Origin: an uncultured Selenomonadales bacterium
GTDB taxonomy: Bacteria > Bacillota > Clostridia > Christensenellales > QALW01
Direction of reading: 5' to 3'
Assembly: GCA_905200615.1 (NCBI GenBank)
Contig: CAJKLB010000006.1
Coordinates: forward strand, 1-64,000
Length of the DNA stretch: 64,000 bases
The position numbers were made by a program, and so were the translations under genes. Each line of letters starts with the position of its first letter. Position 1 is the first letter of the stretch. Shown here one piece after another: positions 54,396 through 63,007 of this stretch. The notes below the pieces were generated by a model. The model searched no databases and was not told the origin of the DNA. It was given only the letters and a program-made list of their open reading frames with translations.

Positions 54396-55271
54396 TTACG
54401 CTAAAGTGATTTCAATATAGGTTTCGTAACTTTCTCCCGCTTCCAAAAGCAGCATATCCCGTTTTGTTTCCAAATCGTCCACCTTTTGATAATAAGCGGG
54501 AACACTCAGCCACGGTTCTATACAAACGTAAGGCGCGCTGGTTTTAGGTTTATGCCAAAGCCCTAAATATTTCATATCCGGATAATACAATGTAACGGAT
54601 TTTTTTCCGTTTTTGGCTTTTAAGGTTACGCGCTTACTGATATCCTGCATAAAAACCGCGTCATTATCAAACAAATTATGTTTTAATTCTATGATTTTTC
54701 CGTCCTTCATCTCTGCCGGAACGGTTTCATCGGTCATATAGCAGGCTTCCATTACCAGCTCTTTTACCGGAGTTTCTTCGGCAAATTCGATGAAATAATC
54801 TTCAAAACTGCAATTAGCTTCCAGCGGAAGACGAAAGCCGGGATGTGCGCCCAGCGCGAAATACATGGTTTCTAATCCGTGATTGATAACCCGATAGCTT
54901 TCCCTTACGGTATTGGCGTAAAGTGTATAAGTGATAAAAAGTTCGAAATCAAACGGATAGATTTTCAGCGTTTCTTCGTTTGCCCGCAGGCTGAAAGTTA
55001 TACTGTCCTTTTTTTGTTCCACTACCGAAAAAATTGATTTTTTGGCAAAGCCGTGAAGAACCATTTCATATTCTTCTCCCTGATAGATGTATTTTCCGTC
55101 CGTAAGCCTGCCGCATATCGGAAACAGATTGGTTGCTCTGCCGGCCCAATATTTTTCATCGCCCTGCCATAGATATTCGGTATGATCGCTTTTCAGAATC
55201 AGTGACATCAGTTCCGCGCCCATATCCGCAACGGATATTTTAACGGCTTCATTTTCAATAATATAATTCAT
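54396..55271 (-). CDS. Aldose 1-epimerase-family protein (LacX-like)
   Basis: 291 residues. Galactose mutarotase-like beta-sandwich: GAELMSL, GRATNLFPICGRLTDGKY (~45-62), LHGFAK with the conserved His (~73), LGAHPGF (~142) and IEPWLSVPAY with acidic residue (~248). LacX-type aldose epimerases interconvert anomers of free sugars or sugar phosphates. Monocistronic; not in the sugar operon further right. Confidence 0.9.
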   Translation of the reverse strand: MNYIIENEAVKISVADMGAELMSLILKSDHTEYLWQGDEKYWAGRATNLFPICGRLTDGKYIYQGEEYEMVLHGFAKKSIFSVVEQKKDSITFSLRANEETLKIYPFDFELFITYTLYANTVRESYRVINHGLETMYFALGAHPGFRLPLEANCSFEDYFIEFAEETPVKELVMEACYMTDETVPAEMKDGKIIELKHNLFDNDAVFMQDISKRVTLKAKNGKKSVTLYYPDMKYLGLWHKPKTSAPYVCIEPWLSVPAYYQKVDDLETKRDMLLLEAGESYETYIEITLA

Positions 55272-55568
55272 TTTGACACTCCCGCACTATTTTATAATGG
55301 CAGCGATTGCGAACGCTGTAAGATATTATATCATAAAGAGAATGGGAAAAGCAATAATTTAATGTAGCAAATTTTCACTATTTATGGTATTATGAAAAAG
55401 GAAAAAACATTCCTTTGGAAAAAACAGAGCTTCCCTTGCACGCCCCATAAGGCGGAAAACAAAGAAGCGTAAAGAGGCGGCGTACCGCACTTTTTGTATG
55501 CCTATTCTGATGCCATAAAAAAAGTTTTGCCAACGGATTCGTTTTTATATTTTGCAGAGGCGGTTTTG

Positions 55569-56627
55569 ATGAGAACTTTACCAAAAAGGATTGTATCCTG
55601 TCTTTTTCTTTTGATTTTCTTTTTATGCAGTGCCTGCGCGGAATATCAGCCGACGGACGGTGATCGGATAGAAACCGATCTGAATGTATATTTTATTGAC
55701 GTGGGCCAGGCGGACTGTGTGCTGATTACCAGTCCGGACGGTGCCATGCTGATCGACGGCGGGAATCCACAGGATGCCCCGGAAATTATATCCTATATTC
55801 ATCAGCTGGGCGTTACCCGTCTTGACGTTGTTGTCGCCACGCATGCCCATGAAGATCATGTAGGCGGATTGAGCGCTGTTGTGGATGCTTTTGACGTGGA
55901 AACCATCTATTCGCCGGTAGAAGAATATTCCAGTGATTGTTTTCAGAAATTTATTGCTTCGGCCAACGCCAAATGCGGCATAACTCTATGCCGTGCGGGA
56001 ATGGAATGGCTTTTGGGAGAAGCGGAAATAACCGTACTTTGGCCGTTTGAACCCGTGGATACCGCCAATACCAATAACACTTCCGTCGTATTGCGGATGG
56101 TTTACGGCAGCGTATCGTTTCTTTTCACGGGGGATCTTGAACATGATGCCGAAAGTCAGCTTGCTCAGAGCGACGCGGAACTTTCCTCCACGGTTCTTAA
56201 AGTAGGACATCACGGTTCATCAACGTCATCAAGCTATATCTTTTTAAGAAGAGTTTTACCTGAATTCGCCGTAATTTCCTGCGGGAAAGGCAATAGCTAC
56301 GGCCATCCGGAGGAAGAAACCCTGTCGCGGCTTGAACAGGCGGAGGCTCAAATATACCGCACGGATTTAAACGGCACCGTTATGGTCTCTACAGACGGCA
56401 CCGCGATTACTTTTCATTTTGATAATACCGTTTTTACCGCGTCCGCCGCGCCTGAAACCACGCCGGCGCTGGAGAGCGACAATGCTTATATCGGAAATAT
56501 CAAAACAAAAAAACTTCATCTGTCCACCTGTTCTGCTCTGCCGGCAGAAGACAACCGCGTTTATTTTGCAGCGCGTGAAGCGGCAATTTCGCAAGGATAT
56601 ACGCCGTGTTCAATTTGCAAGCCGTAA
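55569..56627 (+). CDS. MBL-fold hydrolase lipoprotein with C-terminal Ada-like zinc motif
   Basis: 352 residues from the ATG at 55569 (AGAGGCGG upstream). Lipobox CSAC (Cys ~19). ComEC/Rec2-type metallo-beta-lactamase domain: VYFIDVGQADCVLI (~33), ATHAHEDHVGGL (~86-97, HxHxDH), FLFTGDLE, LKVGHHGS. C-terminal ~45 residues: KKLHLSTC..NRVYFAAREAAISQGYTPCSICKP, the Cys-rich Ada-like module seen on secreted nucleases. Likely an extracellular nuclease or phosphodiesterase (inference). Last stop is 3 bases before the next start. Confidence 0.9.
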   Translation: MRTLPKRIVSCLFLLIFFLCSACAEYQPTDGDRIETDLNVYFIDVGQADCVLITSPDGAMLIDGGNPQDAPEIISYIHQLGVTRLDVVVATHAHEDHVGGLSAVVDAFDVETIYSPVEEYSSDCFQKFIASANAKCGITLCRAGMEWLLGEAEITVLWPFEPVDTANTNNTSVVLRMVYGSVSFLFTGDLEHDAESQLAQSDAELSSTVLKVGHHGSSTSSSYIFLRRVLPEFAVISCGKGNSYGHPEEETLSRLEQAEAQIYRTDLNGTVMVSTDGTAITFHFDNTVFTASAAPETTPALESDNAYIGNIKTKKLHLSTCSALPAEDNRVYFAAREAAISQGYTPCSICKP

Positions 56628-56630
56628 CTA

Positions 56631-57035
56631 ATGGGAACCAGTGATTATAAAAAACTGAAAAATCAACAACAAGACGCCCGGGCAAAGAAAGAAGCGTTTC
56701 GTTTCCGTTGTATTCCCTCCGGACGCAGTTTTGTTTTTGCTCTTGCGGCAGTATTTATTTTGGGCGGCTTAACATTGCTGTTTCAACATGTCTTTCGTTT
56801 TCAGCGCACAACTATGATTTTGTTTGTTCTTTTTTGCGCGGCGGATTTTATTCTGGCTGTCATGTGCCTTTTATGGTGTGCTACAGCGGTTTTTTATTTG
56901 CTGTACAGGGCAAAACTTAAGAAGAATATCCGCAAACTGGAAAAACAGGAGATCGTAGAGCGGGAGCTTTTTGAAAGCAATTATTTTAAGCCTATTTCCG
57001 AACAGGAAGAGCAAAAAGAGCAAAAAAACTTATAA
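56631..57035 (+). CDS. Two-TM membrane protein of unknown function
   Basis: 134 residues with charged N-terminus, two TM helices (~31-52, ~60-92) and a charged, Glu/Gln/Lys-rich C-terminus. Begins three bases after the MBL lipoprotein stop, so translationally coupled. No family recognised. Confidence 0.7.
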   Translation: MGTSDYKKLKNQQQDARAKKEAFRFRCIPSGRSFVFALAAVFILGGLTLLFQHVFRFQRTTMILFVLFCAADFILAVMCLLWCATAVFYLLYRAKLKKNIRKLEKQEIVERELFESNYFKPISEQEEQKEQKNL

Positions 57036-57304
57036 AAAGCCGTCGGCTCAGAGTGTTAAAAAAGTCATCCAAAAAAGTTGCACAAAAAAGTTCCTTCCAT
57101 CTCTTTTTAAGACAAGAGGTCCCGGGTAAAATCCCGGATACTCTCCGAGGGAACGAAAAATCCTACCCAAAAGAGCGCCAAAGGAATGATAAAACGTCCC
57201 GATAAGCCATTTGCCGGGGAGGATCGATACATAAAAAATTTTATCTATTCGCTAACGGTTTTTCGGCAGACTGAAGCCGTCGGCTTTCCTTTGTGAATGT
57301 TCCG

Positions 57305-58156
57305 CTATTCTTCCGTTCGCCGCAGCGCACGTTTTCGGTAATCTCTCGGGGTGAGACCGGTATACACTTTAAAAACTTTGGTAAAGTAATTATAATCGGA
57401 AAACCCGCATTGCGCGGCAATATCGGAAATTTTTCCTTTTTCACAGGACAACAGTTTTTGAGCCCGCTCAACGCGCAGCGCACGGATATGCTCGGCAATA
57501 CCTTTACCGTAACTGCGGTGGGAAAGCTCATAAAGCCGGGTTTTACCGATTCCCAGTGCCCGGCAAAGTCTTTCGATATCCAGTTCACCCTGCAGATTTT
57601 TTTGAATATAATCATCCAGGCGGCGTGCCAAACTGTCTTCATGGAGCACAATCATTTTAGAAAGATACAGATATCCTGAGCAAGCTTCCATTAAAGCCGA
57701 CGCCGCGACGATGGTTTCAGACGAAACCCGTTTCTTTTTAAAATAAGCGCGCTTCAGCGCCTCCATATCCACACTGTATTGTGAAAGATACGGTACCAGT
57801 TCTGCCCAGGAACGCTCGTAATCCTCTGCTTGCAGCACCTGTCCGAACATCAGATAACCCACGGTCACATCGTTGCAGCGAATTAACGTCACCGCTTCGG
57901 TAAGGCCCGCGTGGCAGCGATAGGCGATCGGCTTTTTCTGACGGCGGCTCATTTCACAGGCCTCCTTATCACAAAGAGAGCATTTTTTGTTGGCTTCCGT
58001 ATCTGCCCGCAGCAGACGGCAGTATTCGGAATGATGGCTCGGATAAAAAGCAATTTCATGGAACGCGTCGTCAAATATGCCGATGCGTATGTGGGTAAGC
58101 GTATAAAAATGTTTGAGCAGTTTTGTCAGCTCCTGGGAATTGATGCGAAAATCCAA
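57305..58156 (-). CDS. AraC-family regulator with N-terminal PocR-type sensory domain
   Basis: 283 residues, TTG start at 58156 with GGAGG 9 bases upstream. N-terminal PocR domain (~5-150) with the conserved Cys cluster CSLCDKEAC, HAGLTEAV and VGYLMFGQV. C-terminal AraC double HTH (~185-280): IERLCRALGIGKTRLYELSHRSYG and ISDIAAQCGFSDYNYFTKVFKVYTGLTPRDYRK. PocR domains sense small polyols or related carbon compounds. Divergent from the sugar operon starting at 58271 and its probable activator. Confidence 0.93.
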   Translation of the reverse strand: MDFRINSQELTKLLKHFYTLTHIRIGIFDDAFHEIAFYPSHHSEYCRLLRADTEANKKCSLCDKEACEMSRRQKKPIAYRCHAGLTEAVTLIRCNDVTVGYLMFGQVLQAEDYERSWAELVPYLSQYSVDMEALKRAYFKKKRVSSETIVAASALMEACSGYLYLSKMIVLHEDSLARRLDDYIQKNLQGELDIERLCRALGIGKTRLYELSHRSYGKGIAEHIRALRVERAQKLLSCEKGKISDIAAQCGFSDYNYFTKVFKVYTGLTPRDYRKRALRRTEE

Positions 58157-58270
58157 AATAGTATTCCTCCGAACAAAATTACTATTTTTCTTCCGAAATT
58201 GACTATTATTATAGCATGCTTTTTGGTAAATTGATAGTATGAAATTTATATTTTTAAAGGAGAGGACAAA
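58157..58270. promoter_or_regulatory. Divergent control region of the sugar operon
   Basis: 114 bases, AT-rich. On the minus strand a TATAAT (58209-58214 region) fits a -10 for the AraC gene. TACTAT/ATAGTA-type elements recur at about 58159, 58180 and 58233 and could be AraC half-sites. No confident rightward promoter picked. Confidence 0.45.
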
Positions 58271-59668
58271 ATGAAAAAACAAACATTTGCATTGTATTTC
58301 GGAAACCGGGGTTTTTTCCCGGAAGGTTTGATCGCCGGCGCCAGAGAGGAAATGTGTCAAGCGGTAGAAAAAGCGGGGTTTGATTATTTGATTGCCCCGG
58401 CAGACCTCACACGTTACGGTGCGGTAGAAACCAAGCAGGAGGGCTTGACCTATGCCAAGTGGCTGAAATCCCATGAAGGCGAATATGACGGCGTCATTCT
58501 TTGCCTGCCGAATTTCGGTGATGAAAACGGCGCGATCGCCGCGCTGGAACATTGCGGTACGCCGATTCTGATACAGGCCTATCCCGATGAAATAGGAAAG
58601 ATGGATTTTGAGCATCGCCGTGACGCTTACTGCGGAAAATTTTCCATCTGTGACGTGTTTCATCAATACGGCCTTCCTTTCACGGTGCTGGAGCCTCATG
58701 TGGTACATCCACTTTCTGAGACTTTTGCTCAAAATTTAGCTGACTTTGCAGCCGTATGCCGTGTCGTAAAAGGCATGAAACATTTTACCGTGGGAGTAAT
58801 CGGCGCGCGTACCACTAAATTTATGACGGTACGCTTTGATGAGATCACGCTTCAAAAATACGGCATTACCTGTACTACCTTTGATCTTTCCGAGCTGGTA
58901 TGCCGCGTGGAGAAATATACGGATACCGACCCACGGGTGCTGGAGCGTAAAGCACGCTTGGCTGATTATACAAACTGCTCGCATGTACCGGATGAGAAAA
59001 TGAATTCCCTGGCCAAGGTATCGGTGGTATTGGATGATTTTATCCGCGAATATCAACTGGATTGTATTACGCTGCGCTGCTGGGAAGAACTGCAGCCTAT
59101 CTTTGGCATTGCACCGTGCGTACTGCTTTCAGAACTGAATGACCGAGGAATCACCGCTTCCTGTGAGGTGGATCTGTGTTCAGCCATCAACATGTACTCC
59201 ATGCAGCTGGCATCTCAGGAACCTGCCACATGTTTGGATTGGAACAATAACTACGGCGACGCTTTGAATAAGGTAATTCTCTTCCATTGCGGCCCTGTCG
59301 CGCAAAGCTTGATGGAAGAAAAGGGCACGGTTACCGATCATAAGATGTTCTCCAAAAACTGCCCCGGCTGCGGATGGGGAAGCAATGAGGGGCGTATTGC
59401 CGCATTTGATTTTACGTATTCCAACTGTAAAACAGAAGACGGTAAGCTAACGGTATATATGGATGAAGGTACATTTACCGGTGAAGAAATTGAAAAAGAA
59501 TTTTTCGGTTGCGCGGGAGTGGCGGAAATTCCGAATTTACAAAGCAAGCTGATTCGTCTTGCAAGGAACGGATTCCGTCATCATACAGCCGTAGGAAAGG
59601 GACGCATGGCAGCCGTTCTGCGGGAGGCCTTCGGTACTTATTTAGGCTATGACCTGTTTGAATTGTAA
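58271..59668 (+). CDS. L-fucose/L-arabinose isomerase-family protein
   Basis: 465 residues, COG2407-like. The metal/substrate residues of fucose isomerase-type enzymes are discernible: Glu and Asp in ASCEVDLCSAINM (~295), Asp in CLDWNNNYGD (~320), and His in RHHTAVGKGRM (~440). A Cys-rich NCPGCGWG (~360) is an extra feature of this subgroup. Likely converts an aldose to a ketose as the first committed step. Start after AAAGGAGAGGACAAA; 14-base gap to the kinase. Confidence 0.85.
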   Translation: MKKQTFALYFGNRGFFPEGLIAGAREEMCQAVEKAGFDYLIAPADLTRYGAVETKQEGLTYAKWLKSHEGEYDGVILCLPNFGDENGAIAALEHCGTPILIQAYPDEIGKMDFEHRRDAYCGKFSICDVFHQYGLPFTVLEPHVVHPLSETFAQNLADFAAVCRVVKGMKHFTVGVIGARTTKFMTVRFDEITLQKYGITCTTFDLSELVCRVEKYTDTDPRVLERKARLADYTNCSHVPDEKMNSLAKVSVVLDDFIREYQLDCITLRCWEELQPIFGIAPCVLLSELNDRGITASCEVDLCSAINMYSMQLASQEPATCLDWNNNYGDALNKVILFHCGPVAQSLMEEKGTVTDHKMFSKNCPGCGWGSNEGRIAAFDFTYSNCKTEDGKLTVYMDEGTFTGEEIEKEFFGCAGVAEIPNLQSKLIRLARNGFRHHTAVGKGRMAAVLREAFGTYLGYDLFEL

Positions 59669-59682
59669 AAGGAGGCCGGAAA

Positions 59683-61161
59683 ATGTATATCGGCGGTCTT
59701 GATGTTGGCACTACCGGCTGTAAAATAGCCGTTTATGATGAATTCGGTACGCTGTTTCAGACATATTACCGAGAATATCCCGCGGTTTTTTCCGGAGGCC
59801 GGCACGAAATTGATTTTTATAAAATCAAACAGGGCGTATTGGAAGTACTCAAGCAGGCGGCCGGAGAATTTCGGCTTTCAGCCCTCGGAGTAACCAGTTT
59901 TGGCGAAACCTTTACCCTGCTGGATGAAAACGACACTATCTTAGCGCCCTCCATGCTCTATACCGATCCGCGGGGAGAAAAAGAATGCGCGCAGTTACGC
60001 GAGGCTTTAGGCGATAAATTTTTAACGCTTTTGACCGGAACAAAACCGCATGCCATGTACAGCATTTCCAAACTGATGTGGTATAAGCAAAATTGCCCGG
60101 AGCTCTTTGCCCGATGCCGGCGCGTTCTGCTGGGGCAGGATTTTATCGTATATACTCTTACAGGCGTTCAGCAGATTGATTTTTCTTTAGCGGCACGCAC
60201 CGCCGCCTTTGATATTTGCAAAAATTGCTGGAGCCGTGAAATTTTTGCCGCGGCCGGAATCGACAGTTCTTTGATGTCGATTCCGGTTCCTTCGGGCAGT
60301 GTCGCGGGTGGTCTGCGCAAAGAGATCCGGCAGGATATCGGATATGATATTACAGTTGTCAACGCGTGCCATGATCAGGTTTCCGCCATGCTGGGGGCAG
60401 GAATTTTTCATGGAAACCAGGTGATGAACGGCACCGGCACAGTGGAGTGTGTTCCCGTACTTTTGCCGGAAATGCCCCGGGATATGCAATTGTTTGAGGG
60501 GGGTTATGCCGTGGTTCCCTATCCCGAGGGAGGATATGCCTGCTATGCGTTTTCCTTTACCGGCGGCGCAACACTGAAGTGGTTTCGCGATACCTTTGCG
60601 CAAAAAGAACAAGAGGAGGCTAAGCAAAAAGGTAAAAATGTATACGCGCTTCTTGATGAACGTGTTCCTGATACGCCTACCTCATTATTAGTATTGCCTC
60701 ACTTTGCCGGCGCAGCTACGCCGTATATGGATTATTCAGCAAAAGCCGCGATTGTCGGACTTACGATGGAAAGTACCAAATACGATATTTATAAAGCACT
60801 GATGGAAGGTACCAGCTATGAAATGCGGCTGAATTTTGATCACCTGAAACGTTTTGTTCCTCAAATTCAAGAGATTCGCGCTACCGGCGGGGGAGCTTCC
60901 TCAGATGTGTGGCTGCAAATCAAAGCGGATATTCTGGGCACTCCGATTACGGCGCTTTCCTGCGGTGAAATCGGCGCGGCCGGAACCGCGGCGGTAGCAG
61001 GAAGGGCGATCGGCGCGTATAATGATCTTTCCGTAACGCAAAAAATGGCCTCTGTTCGTCGTGTTTTTTTACCGAATGAGCAAAAAAACAAACAGTATCA
61101 AGAAGCGTATCAAAAATATACAAGACTATATCAAGCAGTAAAGGCGGTGGAAGGAAAATGA
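59683..61161 (+). CDS. FGGY-family carbohydrate kinase (first)
   Basis: 492 residues. FGGY_N starting GGLDVGTTGCKIAVYD (4-19), catalytic Asp in NACHDQVSAMLGAG (~228), adenosine-binding ATGGGASSDVWLQIKADILG (~405-425, domain C). Phosphorylates the ketose from the isomerase, probably at O-1 in keeping with a downstream class II aldolase. AAAGGAGGCCGGAAA precedes the ATG. ATGA overlap with the next gene. Confidence 0.92.
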   Translation: MYIGGLDVGTTGCKIAVYDEFGTLFQTYYREYPAVFSGGRHEIDFYKIKQGVLEVLKQAAGEFRLSALGVTSFGETFTLLDENDTILAPSMLYTDPRGEKECAQLREALGDKFLTLLTGTKPHAMYSISKLMWYKQNCPELFARCRRVLLGQDFIVYTLTGVQQIDFSLAARTAAFDICKNCWSREIFAAAGIDSSLMSIPVPSGSVAGGLRKEIRQDIGYDITVVNACHDQVSAMLGAGIFHGNQVMNGTGTVECVPVLLPEMPRDMQLFEGGYAVVPYPEGGYACYAFSFTGGATLKWFRDTFAQKEQEEAKQKGKNVYALLDERVPDTPTSLLVLPHFAGAATPYMDYSAKAAIVGLTMESTKYDIYKALMEGTSYEMRLNFDHLKRFVPQIQEIRATGGGASSDVWLQIKADILGTPITALSCGEIGAAGTAAVAGRAIGAYNDLSVTQKMASVRRVFLPNEQKNKQYQEAYQKYTRLYQAVKAVEGK

Positions 61162-62156
61162 TGGATCATATAGGAAATTCACTGCAGATACGAGGGATCG
61201 AGCAGTATGTATTACAGGACGGAAAAGGCAGAGGAATGCGTTTCCTGTATGTGCGCAACGGTCTGGGTTTGGAAGCCTGGATTTCCCTGGATCGATGCGC
61301 CGATCTTTCCCGAGTAACCTACCAAGGTAAAAATATGGGATACTTTTCGCCCTGCGGATATGTGGCGCCGCAATATTATGACGGAAAGGGTGACGGCTTT
61401 TTAAAATCTTTTACCGCCGGCTTTGTTACCACCTGCGGCTTAACGGCCGTAGGTTCCCCCTGCACAGACGAAGGTGAAGTATTGCCTTTACACGGCACAG
61501 TTTCGCATATTCCGGCTGAACTGCAAGCCGCTCAGGAAGAAGCTGATGCGTTGAAAATCCGTGTGACTGTGCGTGATTGCCGAATTTTCGGACAAAAATT
61601 AGTTTTAAAGCGGGAATATACGTTTCCTTACGGAGAAAATAAAATTCATTTAGAGGATACGGTAATAAACGAAGGAAGCGAGACTTCTCCCTATATGATT
61701 TTATACCACTGTAATATGGGCTATCCGCTGCTGAGTGAAAAAAGCACGGTAAAAATTCCTAACCGCGGCGTTGTGCCGCGCAACGATCGAGCCGCTTCAC
61801 AAATTGCGCATGCACTGAGAATGGAACCGCCCGGTGCGGGGTATGAGGAGTGCTGCTATTACTATGATATGACAGAAAAAAACGGCGTAGTTCGAGCCGG
61901 TATTTTTAACGAAGAAATTTCCTGCGGCGCAGTTCTTTCCTATCATAAAACCGCTCTTCCCTGTTTCACCCAGTGGAAAATGATGGGTAAAAAGGATTAT
62001 GTTCTCGGATTGGAACCCGGAAACTGTACGCCGGACGGCCGAGATGTTTTAAGAAAAGAAGGGCGGCTGGCCTTTTTAGCCCCCGAGGAAAAAGCTGTTA
62101 CTTGGGTAGATTTTTGCTTTATGAATGAAAAAAATCGTTTTGAGGAGGAATTTTGA
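61158..62156 (+). CDS. DUF4432 aldose 1-epimerase-family protein
   Basis: 332 residues. Start overlaps the kinase stop (ATGA). Galactose mutarotase-like fold of the DUF4432 group: RGMRFLYVRNGLGLEAWISLDRCADLSR (~25-53), LPLHGTVSH (~110), NMGYPLL (~190) and GLEPGNCTP (~288). Group members are sugar epimerases, some recently linked to unusual aldoses. Probably equilibrates anomers for the isomerase. Confidence 0.87.
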   Translation: MMDHIGNSLQIRGIEQYVLQDGKGRGMRFLYVRNGLGLEAWISLDRCADLSRVTYQGKNMGYFSPCGYVAPQYYDGKGDGFLKSFTAGFVTTCGLTAVGSPCTDEGEVLPLHGTVSHIPAELQAAQEEADALKIRVTVRDCRIFGQKLVLKREYTFPYGENKIHLEDTVINEGSETSPYMILYHCNMGYPLLSEKSTVKIPNRGVVPRNDRAASQIAHALRMEPPGAGYEECCYYYDMTEKNGVVRAGIFNEEISCGAVLSYHKTALPCFTQWKMMGKKDYVLGLEPGNCTPDGRDVLRKEGRLAFLAPEEKAVTWVDFCFMNEKNRFEEEF

Positions 62157-62157
62157 T

Positions 62158-62985
62158 ATGCTGGTGAACTTAAAGGAAATTTTAGAAGCGGCGGAGAAAA
62201 AAGAATCTGCCGTAGGCGCGTTTAATACCCCCAATTTAACCAGTCTGCGGGCGGTAATCGGCGCGGCGGAAGAGCTGCAAAAGCCGGTAATTCTCATGCA
62301 TGCACAGGTCCATGAAGAGATGGGGCTCTGTTCAATGGAGGAAATCGCTCCGATCATGCTGTCCTTTGCCCGGCGCGCTTCTGTTCCGGTTTGTGTACAC
62401 TTAGACCACGGTACGGATTTAGATTACATAAAACGGGGACTGGCCTTGGGATTTACTTCCGTTATGTATGACGGTTCTCAGCTTCCGGAAAAAGAAAACA
62501 CACAAAATACCAAGGAAGCCGTAAATATGGCTGAAAAGACCGGAGCTTCCGTAGAGGGGGAAATCGGCTCTATGGGCACGCGTGAGGGTGGAAGCAATGA
62601 GGATTCTTCTATTTATACCGATCCGACAGCGGCAAAAAACTTTGTGCAGGCCACCGGTATTGACGCGCTTGCCTGCGCTTTCGGTACGGCGCATGGGTTC
62701 TATAAAAAAGCTCCGCGGCTTGATTTTGACCGGCTCACCCAAATCCGCGCGCAGGTGGGAATTCCTTTGGTAATGCACGGCGGCAGCGGCGTCAGTGAGC
62801 AAGACTACCGAAAAGCGATTCACTGCGGAATTCGTAAAATCAATTATTATACTTATATGGCTGGCGCAGGCGGCGCAGCCATTTCAAACAAGAAATACGC
62901 GCAGTTGCATGATGCGTTACTGGAGGCTGAAAAGGCGATGCGCGAGGATGTAAAACGGGCTATGCGTATTTTCAGCGGGTTATAA
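62158..62985 (+). CDS. Class II fructose/tagatose-bisphosphate-type aldolase
   Basis: 275 residues from the ATG at 62158 (GAGGAGGAATTTTGAT). Zinc ligands: VHLDHGTD (~80-87), E in VEGEIGSMG, H in CAFGTAHGFYK (~178) and MHGGSGV (~207). Cleaves a ketose 1-phosphate (or 1,6-bisphosphate) to DHAP and an aldehyde. Operon-specific: GatY/KbaY-like length rather than the longer glycolytic type. Confidence 0.92.
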   Translation: MLVNLKEILEAAEKKESAVGAFNTPNLTSLRAVIGAAEELQKPVILMHAQVHEEMGLCSMEEIAPIMLSFARRASVPVCVHLDHGTDLDYIKRGLALGFTSVMYDGSQLPEKENTQNTKEAVNMAEKTGASVEGEIGSMGTREGGSNEDSSIYTDPTAAKNFVQATGIDALACAFGTAHGFYKKAPRLDFDRLTQIRAQVGIPLVMHGGSGVSEQDYRKAIHCGIRKINYYTYMAGAGGAAISNKKYAQLHDALLEAEKAMREDVKRAMRIFSGL

Positions 62986-63007
62986 GGCGTTTCCGGAGGA
63001 AAAAAAA

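Noticed and set aside
58271..62985. Sulfoquinovose degradation (isomerase, kinase, aldolase)
   Set aside because: Kinase is FGGY rather than PfkB type, and no sulfoquinovosidase or sulfolactaldehyde enzyme is present in the window.
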